Of a stretch of DNA of 64,000 nucleotides, positions 53,801 to 63,470 are shown in pieces. The DNA comes from Larkinella humicola (GTDB taxonomy: Bacteria > Bacteroidota > Bacteroidia > Cytophagales > Spirosomataceae). Each line of letters starts with the position of its first letter. Position 1 is the stretch's first letter. The notes beneath the pieces are model-generated. The model had not been told where the DNA came from. It worked only from the letters and a program-made list of their open reading frames with translations, and ran no database searches. Where the stretch lies: contig NZ_VTWS01000002.1 of the NCBI RefSeq assembly GCF_008727875.1, positions 62,001 through 126,000 of the forward strand. The letters run 5' to 3'. The translations under genes and the position numbers were made by a program.

Positions 53801-55042
53801 TTAGAGCAGCAATCCGGCGAGGGTCGCAGACATATACGACGCCAGCGTTCCGCAGATCAGGGCTTTGAAACCCAGTTTGGCCAGATCGCTCCGGCGCGAG
53901 GGCGCCAGTTCACCGATACCGCCCACCTGAATGGCAATCGACGAAAAATTGGCAAAACCGCAGAGTGCAAAGCTGGTGATGGCAATGGTTTTTGGATCGA
54001 GCGTACTTTTGATTTTCACCAGGTCAAGATACGCCACAAATTCATTCACCACCATCTTGGTGCCCATCAACGAGCCCGCAGCCTGAATATCCTTCGACGG
54101 AACGCCCATGGCCCAGGCAAAGATGGAAAAGACATGGCCCAGCAGAAAGTTGAGGCTCAGGTTCGGAAATCCAAAAATGTAATAGCCGATCCGGAACAGA
54201 ATGCTGTCGAGCAAGGCCATCAGAGCGATGAAACCGATTAGCATCGCAATCACGTTGAAACCCACTTTCAACCCTTCAGCCGCGCCGGAGGCAATGGCAT
54301 CGAGCAGGTTAGCGTGGCTTTTTTTGATTTCCAGCTTCACAATGCCTTCCGTTTCCGAGACTTCGGTTTCGGGAAAAACGATTTTGCTGATCACCAGCGC
54401 ACCCGGAGCGGCCATCAAACTGGCGGCCAGCAGATACGGTGCCGGTACGCCCAGCGAAATATACACCGCCAGGACGCCCCCCGCAATGCAGGCAAAACTG
54501 CCCGTCATCGATGCCAGCAATTCCGATTGCGTCATGGTTTTCAGATACGGCTTGATCATGATCTGTGCTTCGACCTGTCCGACAAATGTACTCGACACAT
54601 TGGACAGAGCTTCGGCACCACTGACGCCCATCAACCATTTCATCACCCGCGCCAGCACCGCCACCACCCGCTGCATGATGCCCAGGTGGTAGAAGATATT
54701 GACCAGAACCGCTACGAAAATGATGGTCGGAATAACCTGAAAGAAGAAAATGAAGCCGTTTTCGGGACCGAACGCTTTGCTGAGCAGTTCACGGTTGACC
54801 AACGGAGAAAAAACAAATTCAGCGCCCTTGACGGATTTCTGTAAAAGCCGGTCGACAAACTGTCCCAATGTCTGGAAAATCTGCTGGCCGATGTCCGTTT
54901 TCAGAATAAAAACCGCCAATCCAAACTGGAGTAACAACCCGACTCCCACAGTTCGATAGTTAATTGCTTTGCGGTTATTTGACATGGCATAGGCGATGCC
55001 CAAAATCAATACGATGCCGATCAGTCCGGTAAAACGGCTCAT
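53801..55042 (-). CDS. Concentrative nucleoside transporter (NupC family)
   Basis: This 413-residue inner-membrane protein has about nine to ten helices and the CNT signature GAEALSNVSSTFVGQVEAQ near residue 145, where nucleoside and cation bind in Vibrio CNT. The end (FANFSSIAIQVGGIGELAPSRR) is the second conserved half-site. It imports nucleosides with Na+ or H+. The start MSRFTGLIGIVLIL begins with the first helix. It is divergent from the 535-residue lipoprotein. The 283-bp gap between them is AT-rich with no gene seen. Confidence 0.92.
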   Translation of the reverse strand: MSRFTGLIGIVLILGIAYAMSNNRKAINYRTVGVGLLLQFGLAVFILKTDIGQQIFQTLGQFVDRLLQKSVKGAEFVFSPLVNRELLSKAFGPENGFIFFFQVIPTIIFVAVLVNIFYHLGIMQRVVAVLARVMKWLMGVSGAEALSNVSSTFVGQVEAQIMIKPYLKTMTQSELLASMTGSFACIAGGVLAVYISLGVPAPYLLAASLMAAPGALVISKIVFPETEVSETEGIVKLEIKKSHANLLDAIASGAAEGLKVGFNVIAMLIGFIALMALLDSILFRIGYYIFGFPNLSLNFLLGHVFSIFAWAMGVPSKDIQAAGSLMGTKMVVNEFVAYLDLVKIKSTLDPKTIAITSFALCGFANFSSIAIQVGGIGELAPSRRSDLAKLGFKALICGTLASYMSATLAGLLL

Positions 55043-55325
55043 TCAATACGCTGGTTAGTTGACGTGTACGGTAGTTTACAAAAAACTTGTGAAGATAAGA
55101 AGGAATGACCGGTCCCGAATGCGAATTTGCCGGTTTTCTCGCCAGACAACGGTTTATTTCCTGATCCCGACTAGCGTAGTTCTCCCGAGGCTCAGCATCC
55201 TCCACCCCGGTATCAATTTCTTTTATTTTGTTATTTATCAGACAAAATTACAGTAAAATTGTTATTCTATTATTACTGACTATCAGTTACTTAAATTGAA
55301 TAATTTTAATAATTAATAGATATAT

Positions 55326-56933
55326 ATGAAAAAGACAGTGCTTCCTTTTTTTCTGTCAACTTTGCTATTTCTCAGCAATGCCTGCCAGAATCCGCTGGAT
55401 GATGTGGGAATTGGATTTAAAGACCCTATTGAAAACGGGATCGTTGAGCTCCGGTTCCGAAGTTTGAAAGGCCCATTGCCAAAAGAGATTGAGCTTGTGG
55501 TAGCCGGAGCCGATGCCGACAAAATTGTAACAACCCTCAATACGACGAATTACAAAGTGAATGCGGATGGCGTGTTGATTCTGGCGGCTTCACCCGAGGC
55601 CATGTATTCGAAAAACGATCCGCTCAGCTTTGTTGTTGCCGCTAAATCAGCGGGGTATCTGGACATTGTCCAGCCGGTTGAAATGGCCGACACGGGCCGA
55701 CACAGCCTGTCACCAAAGTGGCTAAAACTAAGTGATCCGCCCACCTACCTGTCGGCAACGCAGGTAGACGCAATCGAATTACCGCTTGTGGCTGGCTTTG
55801 CCATCAAGACGCCCGTTATCAACCAGAAAAAAGACAATGTAACGGCTTGGATCGAACCCGGTACTGAATTCAGGATGGCCACCGGAACAAACTTGAGTGG
55901 CCCCTTGACGGCGGCTCTGCTCCACATCGAAAACCGGGGTAACAACCCCGCCGATTTTCTGCCGACGGGTTCGATTATGTCGTCGGTTACCACTGCTGGC
56001 GGAGAAAAGCTGGGATCTTTGCAACTCAGCCAGATTGCGGGGGCTTTTTCGCTGGAATTCCACGATGACCAATTTCAACTGGTTCAACAGGTTTCGAAAC
56101 CGGTTTCCTGTGTCATGACGCTCAATCCGGCCACCATCAACCCCGCCTTGGGCCGACCTCTACAGCCGGGCGACGAAATTCCTTTGTATCGCTATGATCG
56201 GGTCACTCAGCTCTGGCAGCAGGAAAAACCGGGGCTGGTTACCCGCAATGCCTCCACCGGACAACCGGAGTGTACCCTTTCGATCGCGCATCCGGCTCTG
56301 TGGGTGGCTGGCTGGACCCAGGCGGTTTGTGACGAGGGCCCTATTTTTGCAGTTAGTAGTAAACTGAATCAGGTTGACATCCAGTACCTCTGCAAGGTGG
56401 TCGATGCCGATACGCGGCAGGAACTGAACTCATTTTATACGCCCTTGAACAACGGCAGCCGCATCGTTCTGACGAATCTTTTACAGAACCGCAAAGTCCG
56501 GTTGCAGGTCTTTGCTTACAACGATGCGTACAGTACTGGAAATCCGGGCCAGCCTGTGCTGGAGACCCCGCCCCAGCAAACCTGCAACCGAACCCCGCAG
56601 GTACTGGATTTGCAAAAATTAGCGGTTCCACCCCCTATTACGGTAAGCTTTAATTTTGCGTGTCCACCACCCACCAAACTGGACGAATCCAAATTGCCCG
56701 CCCGGATTCGTTTGCAATACAGTGACGCCGGGAAACGGGATTGGCGCGACCTGGTTACCCTGGATCGAAAAAGCACCAGAACGGTGTCCTATAAGCTACA
56801 GGTCAATAAACCGTATGATATTCGGGTTAGTACCGATGGCGGAGCAAGCTGGCCGCTGGAGAAAAACCGTTTTGTGCCCGACCACAACACACTGGCGTTC
56901 GAGATAGCCTCTCCGGAATTTTGTAGATATTAA
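55326..56933 (+). CDS. Large lipoprotein, 535 residues, unknown
   Basis: The signal peptide ends in LFLSNACQNP, a lipobox typical of Bacteroidota. The mature protein appears all-beta, with a first Ig-like or carboxypeptidase-regulatory-like domain (about 30-120: IVELRFRSLKGPLPKEIELVV), a central part with a WIEPGTEFR motif (about 160-320), and a C-terminal fibronectin-like part (YDIRVSTDGGASW). Several late cysteines may form disulfides. It resembles surface carbohydrate-active or outer-membrane assembly lipoproteins, but I cannot name a family. Its stop is immediately followed by a heptad palindrome. Confidence 0.8.
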   Translation: MKKTVLPFFLSTLLFLSNACQNPLDDVGIGFKDPIENGIVELRFRSLKGPLPKEIELVVAGADADKIVTTLNTTNYKVNADGVLILAASPEAMYSKNDPLSFVVAAKSAGYLDIVQPVEMADTGRHSLSPKWLKLSDPPTYLSATQVDAIELPLVAGFAIKTPVINQKKDNVTAWIEPGTEFRMATGTNLSGPLTAALLHIENRGNNPADFLPTGSIMSSVTTAGGEKLGSLQLSQIAGAFSLEFHDDQFQLVQQVSKPVSCVMTLNPATINPALGRPLQPGDEIPLYRYDRVTQLWQQEKPGLVTRNASTGQPECTLSIAHPALWVAGWTQAVCDEGPIFAVSSKLNQVDIQYLCKVVDADTRQELNSFYTPLNNGSRIVLTNLLQNRKVRLQVFAYNDAYSTGNPGQPVLETPPQQTCNRTPQVLDLQKLAVPPPITVSFNFACPPPTKLDESKLPARIRLQYSDAGKRDWRDLVTLDRKSTRTVSYKLQVNKPYDIRVSTDGGASWPLEKNRFVPDHNTLAFEIASPEFCRY

Positions 56934-57020
56934 TTTACGGTATTCCGTTTACGGTTTACGGTGGCTGACGCGTTTGAAATGTGCATCAGCCACCGTAAAC
57001 CGTAAACGGAATACCGTAAA
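56934..57020. repeat. Perfect 35-bp inverted heptad arrays
   Basis: The left arm reads TTTACGG, TATTCCG, TTTACGG, TTTACGG, TGGCTGA (56934-56968) and the right arm is its exact complement, TCAGCCA, CCGTAAA, CCGTAAA, CGGAATA, CCGTAAA (56986-57020). The core is 17 bases. It starts on the base after the lipoprotein TAA and ends 5 bp before the stop of convergent ppk1. It could act as a two-way terminator, although it lacks a T-run. Confidence 0.85.
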
Positions 57021-57025
57021 CCGCA

Positions 57026-59347
57026 TTAACTCGTCTGAACTTCTGCTTCCGGCTGTGTTTCCGGTTGAGGTGGCTCTGGCTCGACCGGTTTTTCATTTAC
57101 AAATAATTTCGCCTGCATGACTTCCTTCTGCGTCACCTCAAAAAACTTCTTCTGAATGTTGAACAGCGGATCCGTTTCTTCATCCGCACAACATCGTACG
57201 TAAACCCCGTCTTCGTGAAGTTCATAGGCGTTGACATTGTCCCGCAGATTGTAATCCAGCAGGTGAATGGCCTGCTGTTTTACCCGTTTGTCCACCAACA
57301 AAAACAACGATTCGATGCGCCGGTCGAAACTGCGCACCATGACATCGGCACTGCCGCCGTAAATCTTCGGATCGTCGTTGTTATGGAAATAAAACAGACG
57401 CGTATGTTCCAGAAAGTCGCCGACAATCGACCGGACGGTAATGTTCTCACTCAGCCCCTGCCGATGGGGTCGCAGGCAGCAAATACCGCGTACGATAAGC
57501 CGAATGGGGACCCCTGCCTGAGACGCTTTATAGAGTTCATCGATCACTTCCTGATCTTCCAGGGAGTTGATTTTGATACAAATACCGCTCGGTAACCCCG
57601 CTCTGGCGTTTTCGGATTCGGCCCGGATGAGCTTGACCAGTTGCTTCCGCATATCGCGCGGGGCGGTAATCAAATACTGGTAATCGTTGGGCAGCGAATG
57701 TCCGGTAATAACATTAAAGAATTCGGAAATATCGTGCGTATATACCTCGTCGGTGGTCAACAGGCCAATGTCGGTATAGAGTTTCGATGTCTCTTCGTTG
57801 TAGTTTCCACTCGACAGGTGGGCATACCGCACCACACGCGAACCTTCACTCCGAACCACCAGCAGCAGTTTCGTGTGCGTTTTATAACTGCTAATCCCGT
57901 AAATCACAAAGCACCCGGCTTTTTGCAGCCGCTGGGCTTCCCGAATGTTGTTTTCTTCGTCGAAACGGGCTTTTACTTCAAACAAAACCGAAACGTGTTT
58001 GCCGTTTTCGGCGGCTTTCAGCAAGGCTTCCGTGATCCGCGACCGTTTGGCCAGGCGATAAATCGTGAGCTTGATGGCCAACACATTCGGATCTTCGGCG
58101 GCCTGTTCCAGCAACGACATCACCGGCTCGAAGTTGTTATAGGGATGATGGAGCAGGATATCCCGTTCTTTCATCAGCTCGAAAATGTCCGTATTTTTCT
58201 CCCGGCGCATTCCCAACGCCGGTACGGGGGCCGGGGGCGCAGGCAGCTCATCACGAAATTCCGGATGCCGAACGACTTGCCAAAGGCTGGTGTAATCAAT
58301 CAGTTGCGCATTTTCAAACAGGTTGTAATCATCAATTTCCCAACGCTTTTTCAACAGATTCACCATCCATTCCGACGCATTGGGTTCGATTTCAACGCGA
58401 ACCACGCGACCCAGCCGGCGGTTTTTGATTTTCTGCTTGATTTCGTCGATAAAGTCGTTCTCGATGTCGTCGCTCTCTTCCAGCGTAAAATCACCGTTTC
58501 GCGTTATCCGCATTAGATTAACCGAGTCGATCTCCACATTTCGGTATAACTTCTTAATTTCCTGACGGATAATTTCTTCAATCGGCAGAAAACACGTTTC
58601 GTCTTTGCGCTCAAACGGCATGAAACGGGGCAGATTGGCGGGAATCTGAACGAACGACAACCGCTGGTTTTCGTCATCCTCCCCGGCTTTCACCGGACGG
58701 CTGGGATCCTGGGTAACAACGCTGAAAATCAACACTTTCGCCAGCAACATCGGAAACGTATGCGTATAGTCATAAACCATCGGCGTCAGCATGGGATAAA
58801 TGGTCCGGTCGAAATAATCGACCGCTTTCACCCGCTCCTCGTCGGTAAGGTCATTCAGTCCGACAAACCGAAAGTCGATGTCCTTGAATGACGCTTTCAA
58901 TTCATCAAAAACCGCACGCTGGTCGCGGCTGAACTGCTGTGCCGCCGTCATCAGGGCTTTTCGGAAGGGAATTTCCCGCAAACCGGAGTAGTCGACGCGC
59001 TCTTTTCCGTAGTCGAGGTAGTTATAGAGACTCCCGATGCGAATGGTAAAAAATTCGTCCAGGTTCGACGCCGTAATGGCCAGAAACTTGAGTCGGTCGA
59101 GCAGGTGACGTTCTGGCGTGCGGGCCTGATCCAATACCCGGTCGTTGAATTTCAGCCAGCTCAGGTCACGGCTGATGTAGTTACTCTGGTCGATGACATT
59201 CGCCAGTTTTTCGTTTATTTTCATAGCCTTACCGTCTTCCGAATCAGATGGTAAAGTTACTTTACGGCCCGAGAAAAACGAGAAAAGATTCCCGAAAGAA
59301 CCCTTCCTTTCTATAGTATCTTTTTGTGAAGAAATTTTGCTGGTCAT
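57026..59347 (-). CDS. ppk1: Polyphosphate kinase 1
   Basis: PPK1 makes polyphosphate from ATP through a phosphohistidine. The 773-residue protein has the four-domain plan, with YISRDLSWLKFNDRVL near residue 57 at the head of the family core. The phospho-accepting His is in VRYAHLSSGNYNEET near 515, and the second conserved block QQAIHLLDYNLRDNVNAYE is near 710. About 40 residues precede the core start; an alternative ATG at 59224 (MKINEKLANV) would remove the first 41. A proline- and glutamate-rich tail ends the protein. It is followed by a heptad palindrome. Confidence 0.94.
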   Translation of the reverse strand: MTSKISSQKDTIERKGSFGNLFSFFSGRKVTLPSDSEDGKAMKINEKLANVIDQSNYISRDLSWLKFNDRVLDQARTPERHLLDRLKFLAITASNLDEFFTIRIGSLYNYLDYGKERVDYSGLREIPFRKALMTAAQQFSRDQRAVFDELKASFKDIDFRFVGLNDLTDEERVKAVDYFDRTIYPMLTPMVYDYTHTFPMLLAKVLIFSVVTQDPSRPVKAGEDDENQRLSFVQIPANLPRFMPFERKDETCFLPIEEIIRQEIKKLYRNVEIDSVNLMRITRNGDFTLEESDDIENDFIDEIKQKIKNRRLGRVVRVEIEPNASEWMVNLLKKRWEIDDYNLFENAQLIDYTSLWQVVRHPEFRDELPAPPAPVPALGMRREKNTDIFELMKERDILLHHPYNNFEPVMSLLEQAAEDPNVLAIKLTIYRLAKRSRITEALLKAAENGKHVSVLFEVKARFDEENNIREAQRLQKAGCFVIYGISSYKTHTKLLLVVRSEGSRVVRYAHLSSGNYNEETSKLYTDIGLLTTDEVYTHDISEFFNVITGHSLPNDYQYLITAPRDMRKQLVKLIRAESENARAGLPSGICIKINSLEDQEVIDELYKASQAGVPIRLIVRGICCLRPHRQGLSENITVRSIVGDFLEHTRLFYFHNNDDPKIYGGSADVMVRSFDRRIESLFLLVDKRVKQQAIHLLDYNLRDNVNAYELHEDGVYVRCCADEETDPLFNIQKKFFEVTQKEVMQAKLFVNEKPVEPEPPQPETQPEAEVQTS

Positions 59348-60204
59348 AGGTAGGGATGAACTTTATTGTATTCAATTAACGCATAGTATGACAACTTCGT
59401 ACGCTACTTTTTAGTTTACGGCACCTCCCTGGCAGTTCATACAAACAGAATCTGTACCAGAAGGATCATTTACTCGAAAAAAATAGTAAAACAGCAGGAA
59501 CTCAGCATTTCCCGGTATACACCCAAAGGCATTGCAACCGCCCGATTATTGCACATGCAAAAATAATTTATCTATAGTATGATTTCTCCGATTTTTTTAG
59601 AATTTTTGGTACAAGAATTGTATAATGTAAATTAAAAAAAGAACTGGCTCGCTGGTTCCTTTTAACTGCTAATCTAAAAAACGGTCTGTTTTATTAAGAT
59701 CCTACTTGCCTTTCTACTAAAGAAAGATTGAAATGATATTGTCTAACTGGTAGATAGTTTATTGATCCATCCTGCAACAAATCTGATCTACAATAAAAAG
59801 AAAAACGAATCGTTCTAAAATTGAATTCTACCAACAAGTCGTTCACAGACTGGTGACGTTTAAACCTTCATGTGAATACCCGGAAAGTTATTTTTATTCC
59901 ATTTTAACGCCGGACAGCCTTTTTTTCTGCGCAATCGCCTGACTGAAAACGAAATGCAGGGCTTATACATTCTAGAAAAAACCGGTTTTCCTGCAGGCTA
60001 GTATCCTAAGCACTAAGAAACGATCTGATCCGATACGCTGATCACGTCAACACCACACCCCGGAGATAACACCTGGCAATTGCCTTTTAAATCATCTTTA
60101 TAATTCAACTATTGCCAACAACATCCGGCAGATTACGAGTAAACTCTACAATCCTTTTACAGGACCGTAATCCCAAGAAATAACAAAACAAATCCTTCCG
60201 TACT
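59348..60204. other. AT-rich gene-free region
   Basis: About 850 bp upstream of ppk1 have no credible reading frame on either strand and are strongly AT-rich. A TATTTTTG on the minus strand (59565-59558) matches the -7 promoter element but would leave a 200-base leader for ppk1. I see no tRNA, clear hairpin family or repeat. It may hold an untranslated RNA or a decayed gene. Confidence 0.5.
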
Positions 60205-60324
60205 ATGTGGCTAAAATCGAAAATACCTTGGCGTTTTCTTTCAGTAATTCTGGTTTATTTTAGCATCCATTGGTTTATTGAAAGTCTGCCCGATCTGATC
60301 CGTTATTTTTCTAACCGACCCTAA
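60205..60324 (+). CDS. Possible 39-residue membrane peptide
   Basis: The frame MWLKSKIPWRFLSVILVYF...SNRP has a basic start, one hydrophobic segment of about 17 residues (FLSVILVYFSIHWFIES) and a short tail, like many real bacterial small membrane proteins. It lies at the end of an otherwise empty AT-rich region, 125 bp from the end of convergent gyrB. There is no conserved family to support it, so it is a candidate only. Confidence 0.35.
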   Translation: MWLKSKIPWRFLSVILVYFSIHWFIESLPDLIRYFSNRP

Positions 60325-60417
60325 AAACAGAGAATTCCGTGTTTCTGCGGGTGAAGGTTTTCACCATCAGGGGTTTCCCGGAGGCTTCTGCTTTGGAGGA
60401 CCTTCTCCAAACTGACC

Positions 60418-60445
60418 AAAAAAAAGCGGGCTATTCGCCCGCTTT
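60418..60445 (-). terminator. Rho-independent terminator after gyrB
   Basis: On the minus strand a 9-base stem (AAAGCGGGC / GCCCGCTTT on the + strand) with a 5-base loop ends in seven or more T. It begins 4 bp after the gyrB stop. Confidence 0.9.
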
Positions 60446-60448
60446 GTC

Positions 60449-62449
60449 TTACACGTCTACTTTTGCATATTTGGCGTTTCGCTCAATGAATTCCCGGCGG
60501 GGGGCCACCTCATCGCCCATCAGGGTCGAAAAGACGTGGTCGGCTTCGGCGGCCGACTCGATCGTCACCCGCTTGAGGCTTCGTTTCTCGGGGTCCATCG
60601 TCGTGCTCCACAACTGTTCCGGATTCATTTCTCCCAGACCTTTGTACCGCTGCACGTTTACGTTCTCCTCACGACCCGATCCGGCCAGTTCCCGAATAGC
60701 GGCTTCGCGTTGTTGCTCCGTCCAGCAATACCGTTCTTCCTTGCCTTTTTTGACCAGGTAAAACGGCGGCTGGGCGATGTACAGAAACGCATTGTCGATC
60801 AGCGAGCGCATGTGGCGGAAAAACAGAGTCAGAATCAGCGTCCGGATGTGGCTGCCATCGACGTCGGCATCGGTCATGATGATCACCTTATGATACCGGA
60901 GTTTCTCCAGGTTCATCACGGTTTCGCCATTGACGCGTTCGTAGCGAATCCCAAGCGCCGTAATGATGTTCTTGATTTCTTCGTTTTCGTAAATCTTGTG
61001 TTCCAGGGCTTTCTCCACGTTCAGGATTTTCCCCCGCAACGGCAGAATGGCCTGGAAGGCACGGTTACGGCCCTGTTTGGCAGAACCGCCGGCCGAATCC
61101 CCTTCCACCAGGTAGATTTCGCAATTCTCCGGGTTGGTGTCCGAACAGTCGGCCAGTTTACCCGGCAGGCCCATCCCGCTCATGAAGTCCTTGCGGTCGG
61201 TCATGATGCGTTTATAGGCCAGATCGGCGGCAATCCGGGCCTGTGCCGAAATCAACACCTTCCGAACGATCGAAGAAGCTTCTTTCGGGTGTTCCTCCAG
61301 CCACATTTCGAGCATTTCAGCCACCGTCGAGCTAACGGCTCCAACCACATCGCTGTTGCCCAGCTTGGTCTTGGTCTGGCCTTCAAACTGCGGCTCAGCC
61401 ACTTTCACCGAAATAACGGCGGTTAGGCCTTTGCGGAAGTCACTGCCATCGAAAGTTACTTTGCCGGAGTTTTTCCCCAGCAAATGCGCATTGCGCTCGG
61501 CATACCCTTTCAGAATTCGGGTCAAGGCGGTCCGGAATCCCTGCACGTGTGTGCCGCCTTCGATCGTGTTGATGTTATTGACGTAGGAAGAGATGTTTTC
61601 ACCTGCTTCCATGTTGTATACCATGGCCACCTGAACGGGCGTGGTACCGGTCTCCCGCTCCATGTAAATGGGCGACATGCCTTCCAGAGAGGGACGGCTT
61701 TCATCCACATACTTCACGAACTCGGTCAGACCGCCTTCCGAATAGAATTCGGTATTCAGCGGTTCGCCCTGCTCGTTGACATCGCGTAAATCCGTCAGGG
61801 TAATGCGGATGCGTTTGTTGAGGAAAGCCAGCTCGCGCAAACGACCGGCCACGGTATCGTACTTGTAAACACTTTCGGTAAAAATCGAATCATCGGGTTT
61901 GAAGCGCACCGTTGTACCGGTATCCGTTGCCGTGCCGATCTCCCGAACGGGATAAACCGGCTGCCCGATGTGGTATTCCTGCTCGAAGACTTTGCCTTCG
62001 CGGTGTACTTCAACGTGCAAAAACGTCGAGAGTGCATTTACGCAGGAAACCCCCACGCCGTGCAAACCACCCGACACTTTGTACGTATCCTTGTCAAACT
62101 TACCCCCGGCGTGAAGCACGGTCATGACCACTTCAAGGGCTGATTTGCCCAATTTAGTCTGCATTCCGGTCGGAATACCCCGGCCGTTATCTTTCACCGT
62201 AATCGAATTATCTTCGTTAATCGTAACCTGAATGGTATCACAATAACCAGCTAAAGCTTCGTCGATGGAGTTATCAACAACTTCCCAGATCAGGTGGTGC
62301 AAGCCTTTGATACCAACATCGCCGATGTACATGGCCGGTCTTTTCCGAACGGCTTCAAGACCTTCCAGGACCTGGATATTGTCTGCATCGTAATTACCTC
62401 TGGAACGTTCTTCGGGTGTGATGTCGGCTTCAATTAATTCGTTTGTCAT
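60449..62449 (-). CDS. gyrB: DNA gyrase subunit B
   Basis: GyrB is the ATPase subunit of DNA gyrase, which introduces negative supercoils. The 666-residue protein has the GHKL ATPase domain (VVDNSIDEALAG near 58-69, KDNGRGIPTGMQ near 86-97, GGLHGVGVSCVNALS near 127-141), the transducer domain, and the TOPRIM domain with EGDSAGGSAKQGR near 430 and DADVDGSHIRTL near 510. The C-terminal QRYKGLGEMNPEQLW is the usual gyrase motif. There is no large insert. The ATG at MTNELIEADI is preferred over a TTG three codons upstream. A strong terminator follows. The 266 bp upstream of it show no gene. Confidence 0.97.
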   Translation of the reverse strand: MTNELIEADITPEERSRGNYDADNIQVLEGLEAVRKRPAMYIGDVGIKGLHHLIWEVVDNSIDEALAGYCDTIQVTINEDNSITVKDNGRGIPTGMQTKLGKSALEVVMTVLHAGGKFDKDTYKVSGGLHGVGVSCVNALSTFLHVEVHREGKVFEQEYHIGQPVYPVREIGTATDTGTTVRFKPDDSIFTESVYKYDTVAGRLRELAFLNKRIRITLTDLRDVNEQGEPLNTEFYSEGGLTEFVKYVDESRPSLEGMSPIYMERETGTTPVQVAMVYNMEAGENISSYVNNINTIEGGTHVQGFRTALTRILKGYAERNAHLLGKNSGKVTFDGSDFRKGLTAVISVKVAEPQFEGQTKTKLGNSDVVGAVSSTVAEMLEMWLEEHPKEASSIVRKVLISAQARIAADLAYKRIMTDRKDFMSGMGLPGKLADCSDTNPENCEIYLVEGDSAGGSAKQGRNRAFQAILPLRGKILNVEKALEHKIYENEEIKNIITALGIRYERVNGETVMNLEKLRYHKVIIMTDADVDGSHIRTLILTLFFRHMRSLIDNAFLYIAQPPFYLVKKGKEERYCWTEQQREAAIRELAGSGREENVNVQRYKGLGEMNPEQLWSTTMDPEKRSLKRVTIESAAEADHVFSTLMGDEVAPRREFIERNAKYAKVDV

Positions 62450-62715
62450 AGAATGCAATCAGTATAGATCCGTTTTACGGAATTGTTATAAGAAATGCGG
62501 TTAAAAGGACGATTTCGAATAGTAAAAATACAAATTTTTCGGGTCATTTCCTAGCCCCGTTCAGCCTAACGTATAAATATACCTACAAAACAATGGACAG
62601 CAAAATTTTGTGTTTACGAATAGCGGTAAAAATGATCGTGAATTCGCATTTTTAAAACTAAACCAATCCCTTTTTCGTCTATCTAAAGGGAACATCCATC
62701 AAGCATAGCAAGTAC

Positions 62716-63336
62716 ATGAGAAAATTGTTGTTTTTCGTAGCCATTTCTGCCTTCGCACTGACCTTCAGCCAATGCAGCGTCAACCGCCAGATTACGCAGG
62801 CCAAAGCCCTGGGCGATTGCAAATTCAATATCACATCGGCCGACAGCGTTTACCTGTCCGGCATCGACATTCGGAAACTGAAAAACCTGGAAGATCTGAA
62901 TCCCATGAAGTATCCGCAACTGGCCACGGGATTCATGACCAAAAGCATTCCGCTGAGCGCCCGCATCAACATCGACATCACCAACCCGACCAACAAAACG
63001 GCGGCTATCGACCAGTTAGAGTATAAAATCATGCTGGCTGAACAGGAACTGTTCAACGGTTTTGTCAACCAGCGCATTGAAGTAGCCCCCGGTGGCGGCT
63101 CGACGCGCGTTCCGATCAAACTGAACGCCAATGCCTACAAACTGATGACCGACGAAAAAACCCGCGATGCATTCACGGACCTGGTCCGGAACATGAGCGG
63201 ATCGAACAGCGCCAAACCATCGACACTGACGATCAAAATCAAGCCGACCCTCGCGCTGGGGAATAAGAAAGTCAACTATCCCGGTTACATCACGATCGAC
63301 AAGGAAATGACGAATAAGATTCTTTTGGGGCAATAA
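62716..63336 (+). CDS. LEA type 2 (LEA14-like) lipoprotein
   Basis: This 206-residue protein starts with a lipoprotein signal (FALTFSQCSV). The mature part has the LEA14/WHy plan: a first strand SADSVYLSGIDIRKLKN, a hydrophobic LSARINIDITNPTNKTAAID strand pair near 80-100 with the typical N-P-N/T motif, and a final all-beta part (TLTIKIKPTLALGNKKVNY). Such domains bind or protect other proteins under stress; the role in Bacteroidota is not known. It is divergent from gyrB. A heptad repeat element begins 5 bp after its stop. Confidence 0.85.
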   Translation: MRKLLFFVAISAFALTFSQCSVNRQITQAKALGDCKFNITSADSVYLSGIDIRKLKNLEDLNPMKYPQLATGFMTKSIPLSARINIDITNPTNKTAAIDQLEYKIMLAEQELFNGFVNQRIEVAPGGGSTRVPIKLNANAYKLMTDEKTRDAFTDLVRNMSGSNSAKPSTLTIKIKPTLALGNKKVNYPGYITIDKEMTNKILLGQ

Positions 63337-63341
63337 TTACC

Positions 63342-63470
63342 AATATCGAACACTGAATATTGAATAACGAATATCGAAATCATGCCTGCACCGTACTTCG
63401 ATATTCGCTATTCAATATTCAGTGTTCGATATTCAATTTTCAATGTTATTCAATATTCCGTGTTCGTTCC
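63342..63470. repeat. Inverted heptad arrays with 37-bp arms
   Basis: The left arm reads AATATCG, AACACTG, AATATTG, AATAACG, AATATCG (63342-63376) and pairs over 37 bases with 63397-63433 with a single mismatch. The right array continues CAATTTT, CAATGTT, then CAATATT, CCGTGTT toward 63470 with one slip. The core is 18 bases. About 21 bases are shared almost exactly with the left arm of the element at 4274, 59 kb away. It fills the gap between two convergent genes. Confidence 0.85.

Noticed and set aside
59348-60204. tRNA or rRNA gene in the AT-rich gap
   Set aside because: No cloverleaf, no TTCGA-type T-loop and no rRNA-like conserved sequence were seen.
1-63470. Word arrays considered as CRISPR
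   Set aside because: The periods of 7, 10 or 18 bases leave no room for spacers, the words are degenerate, and no cas genes are present.
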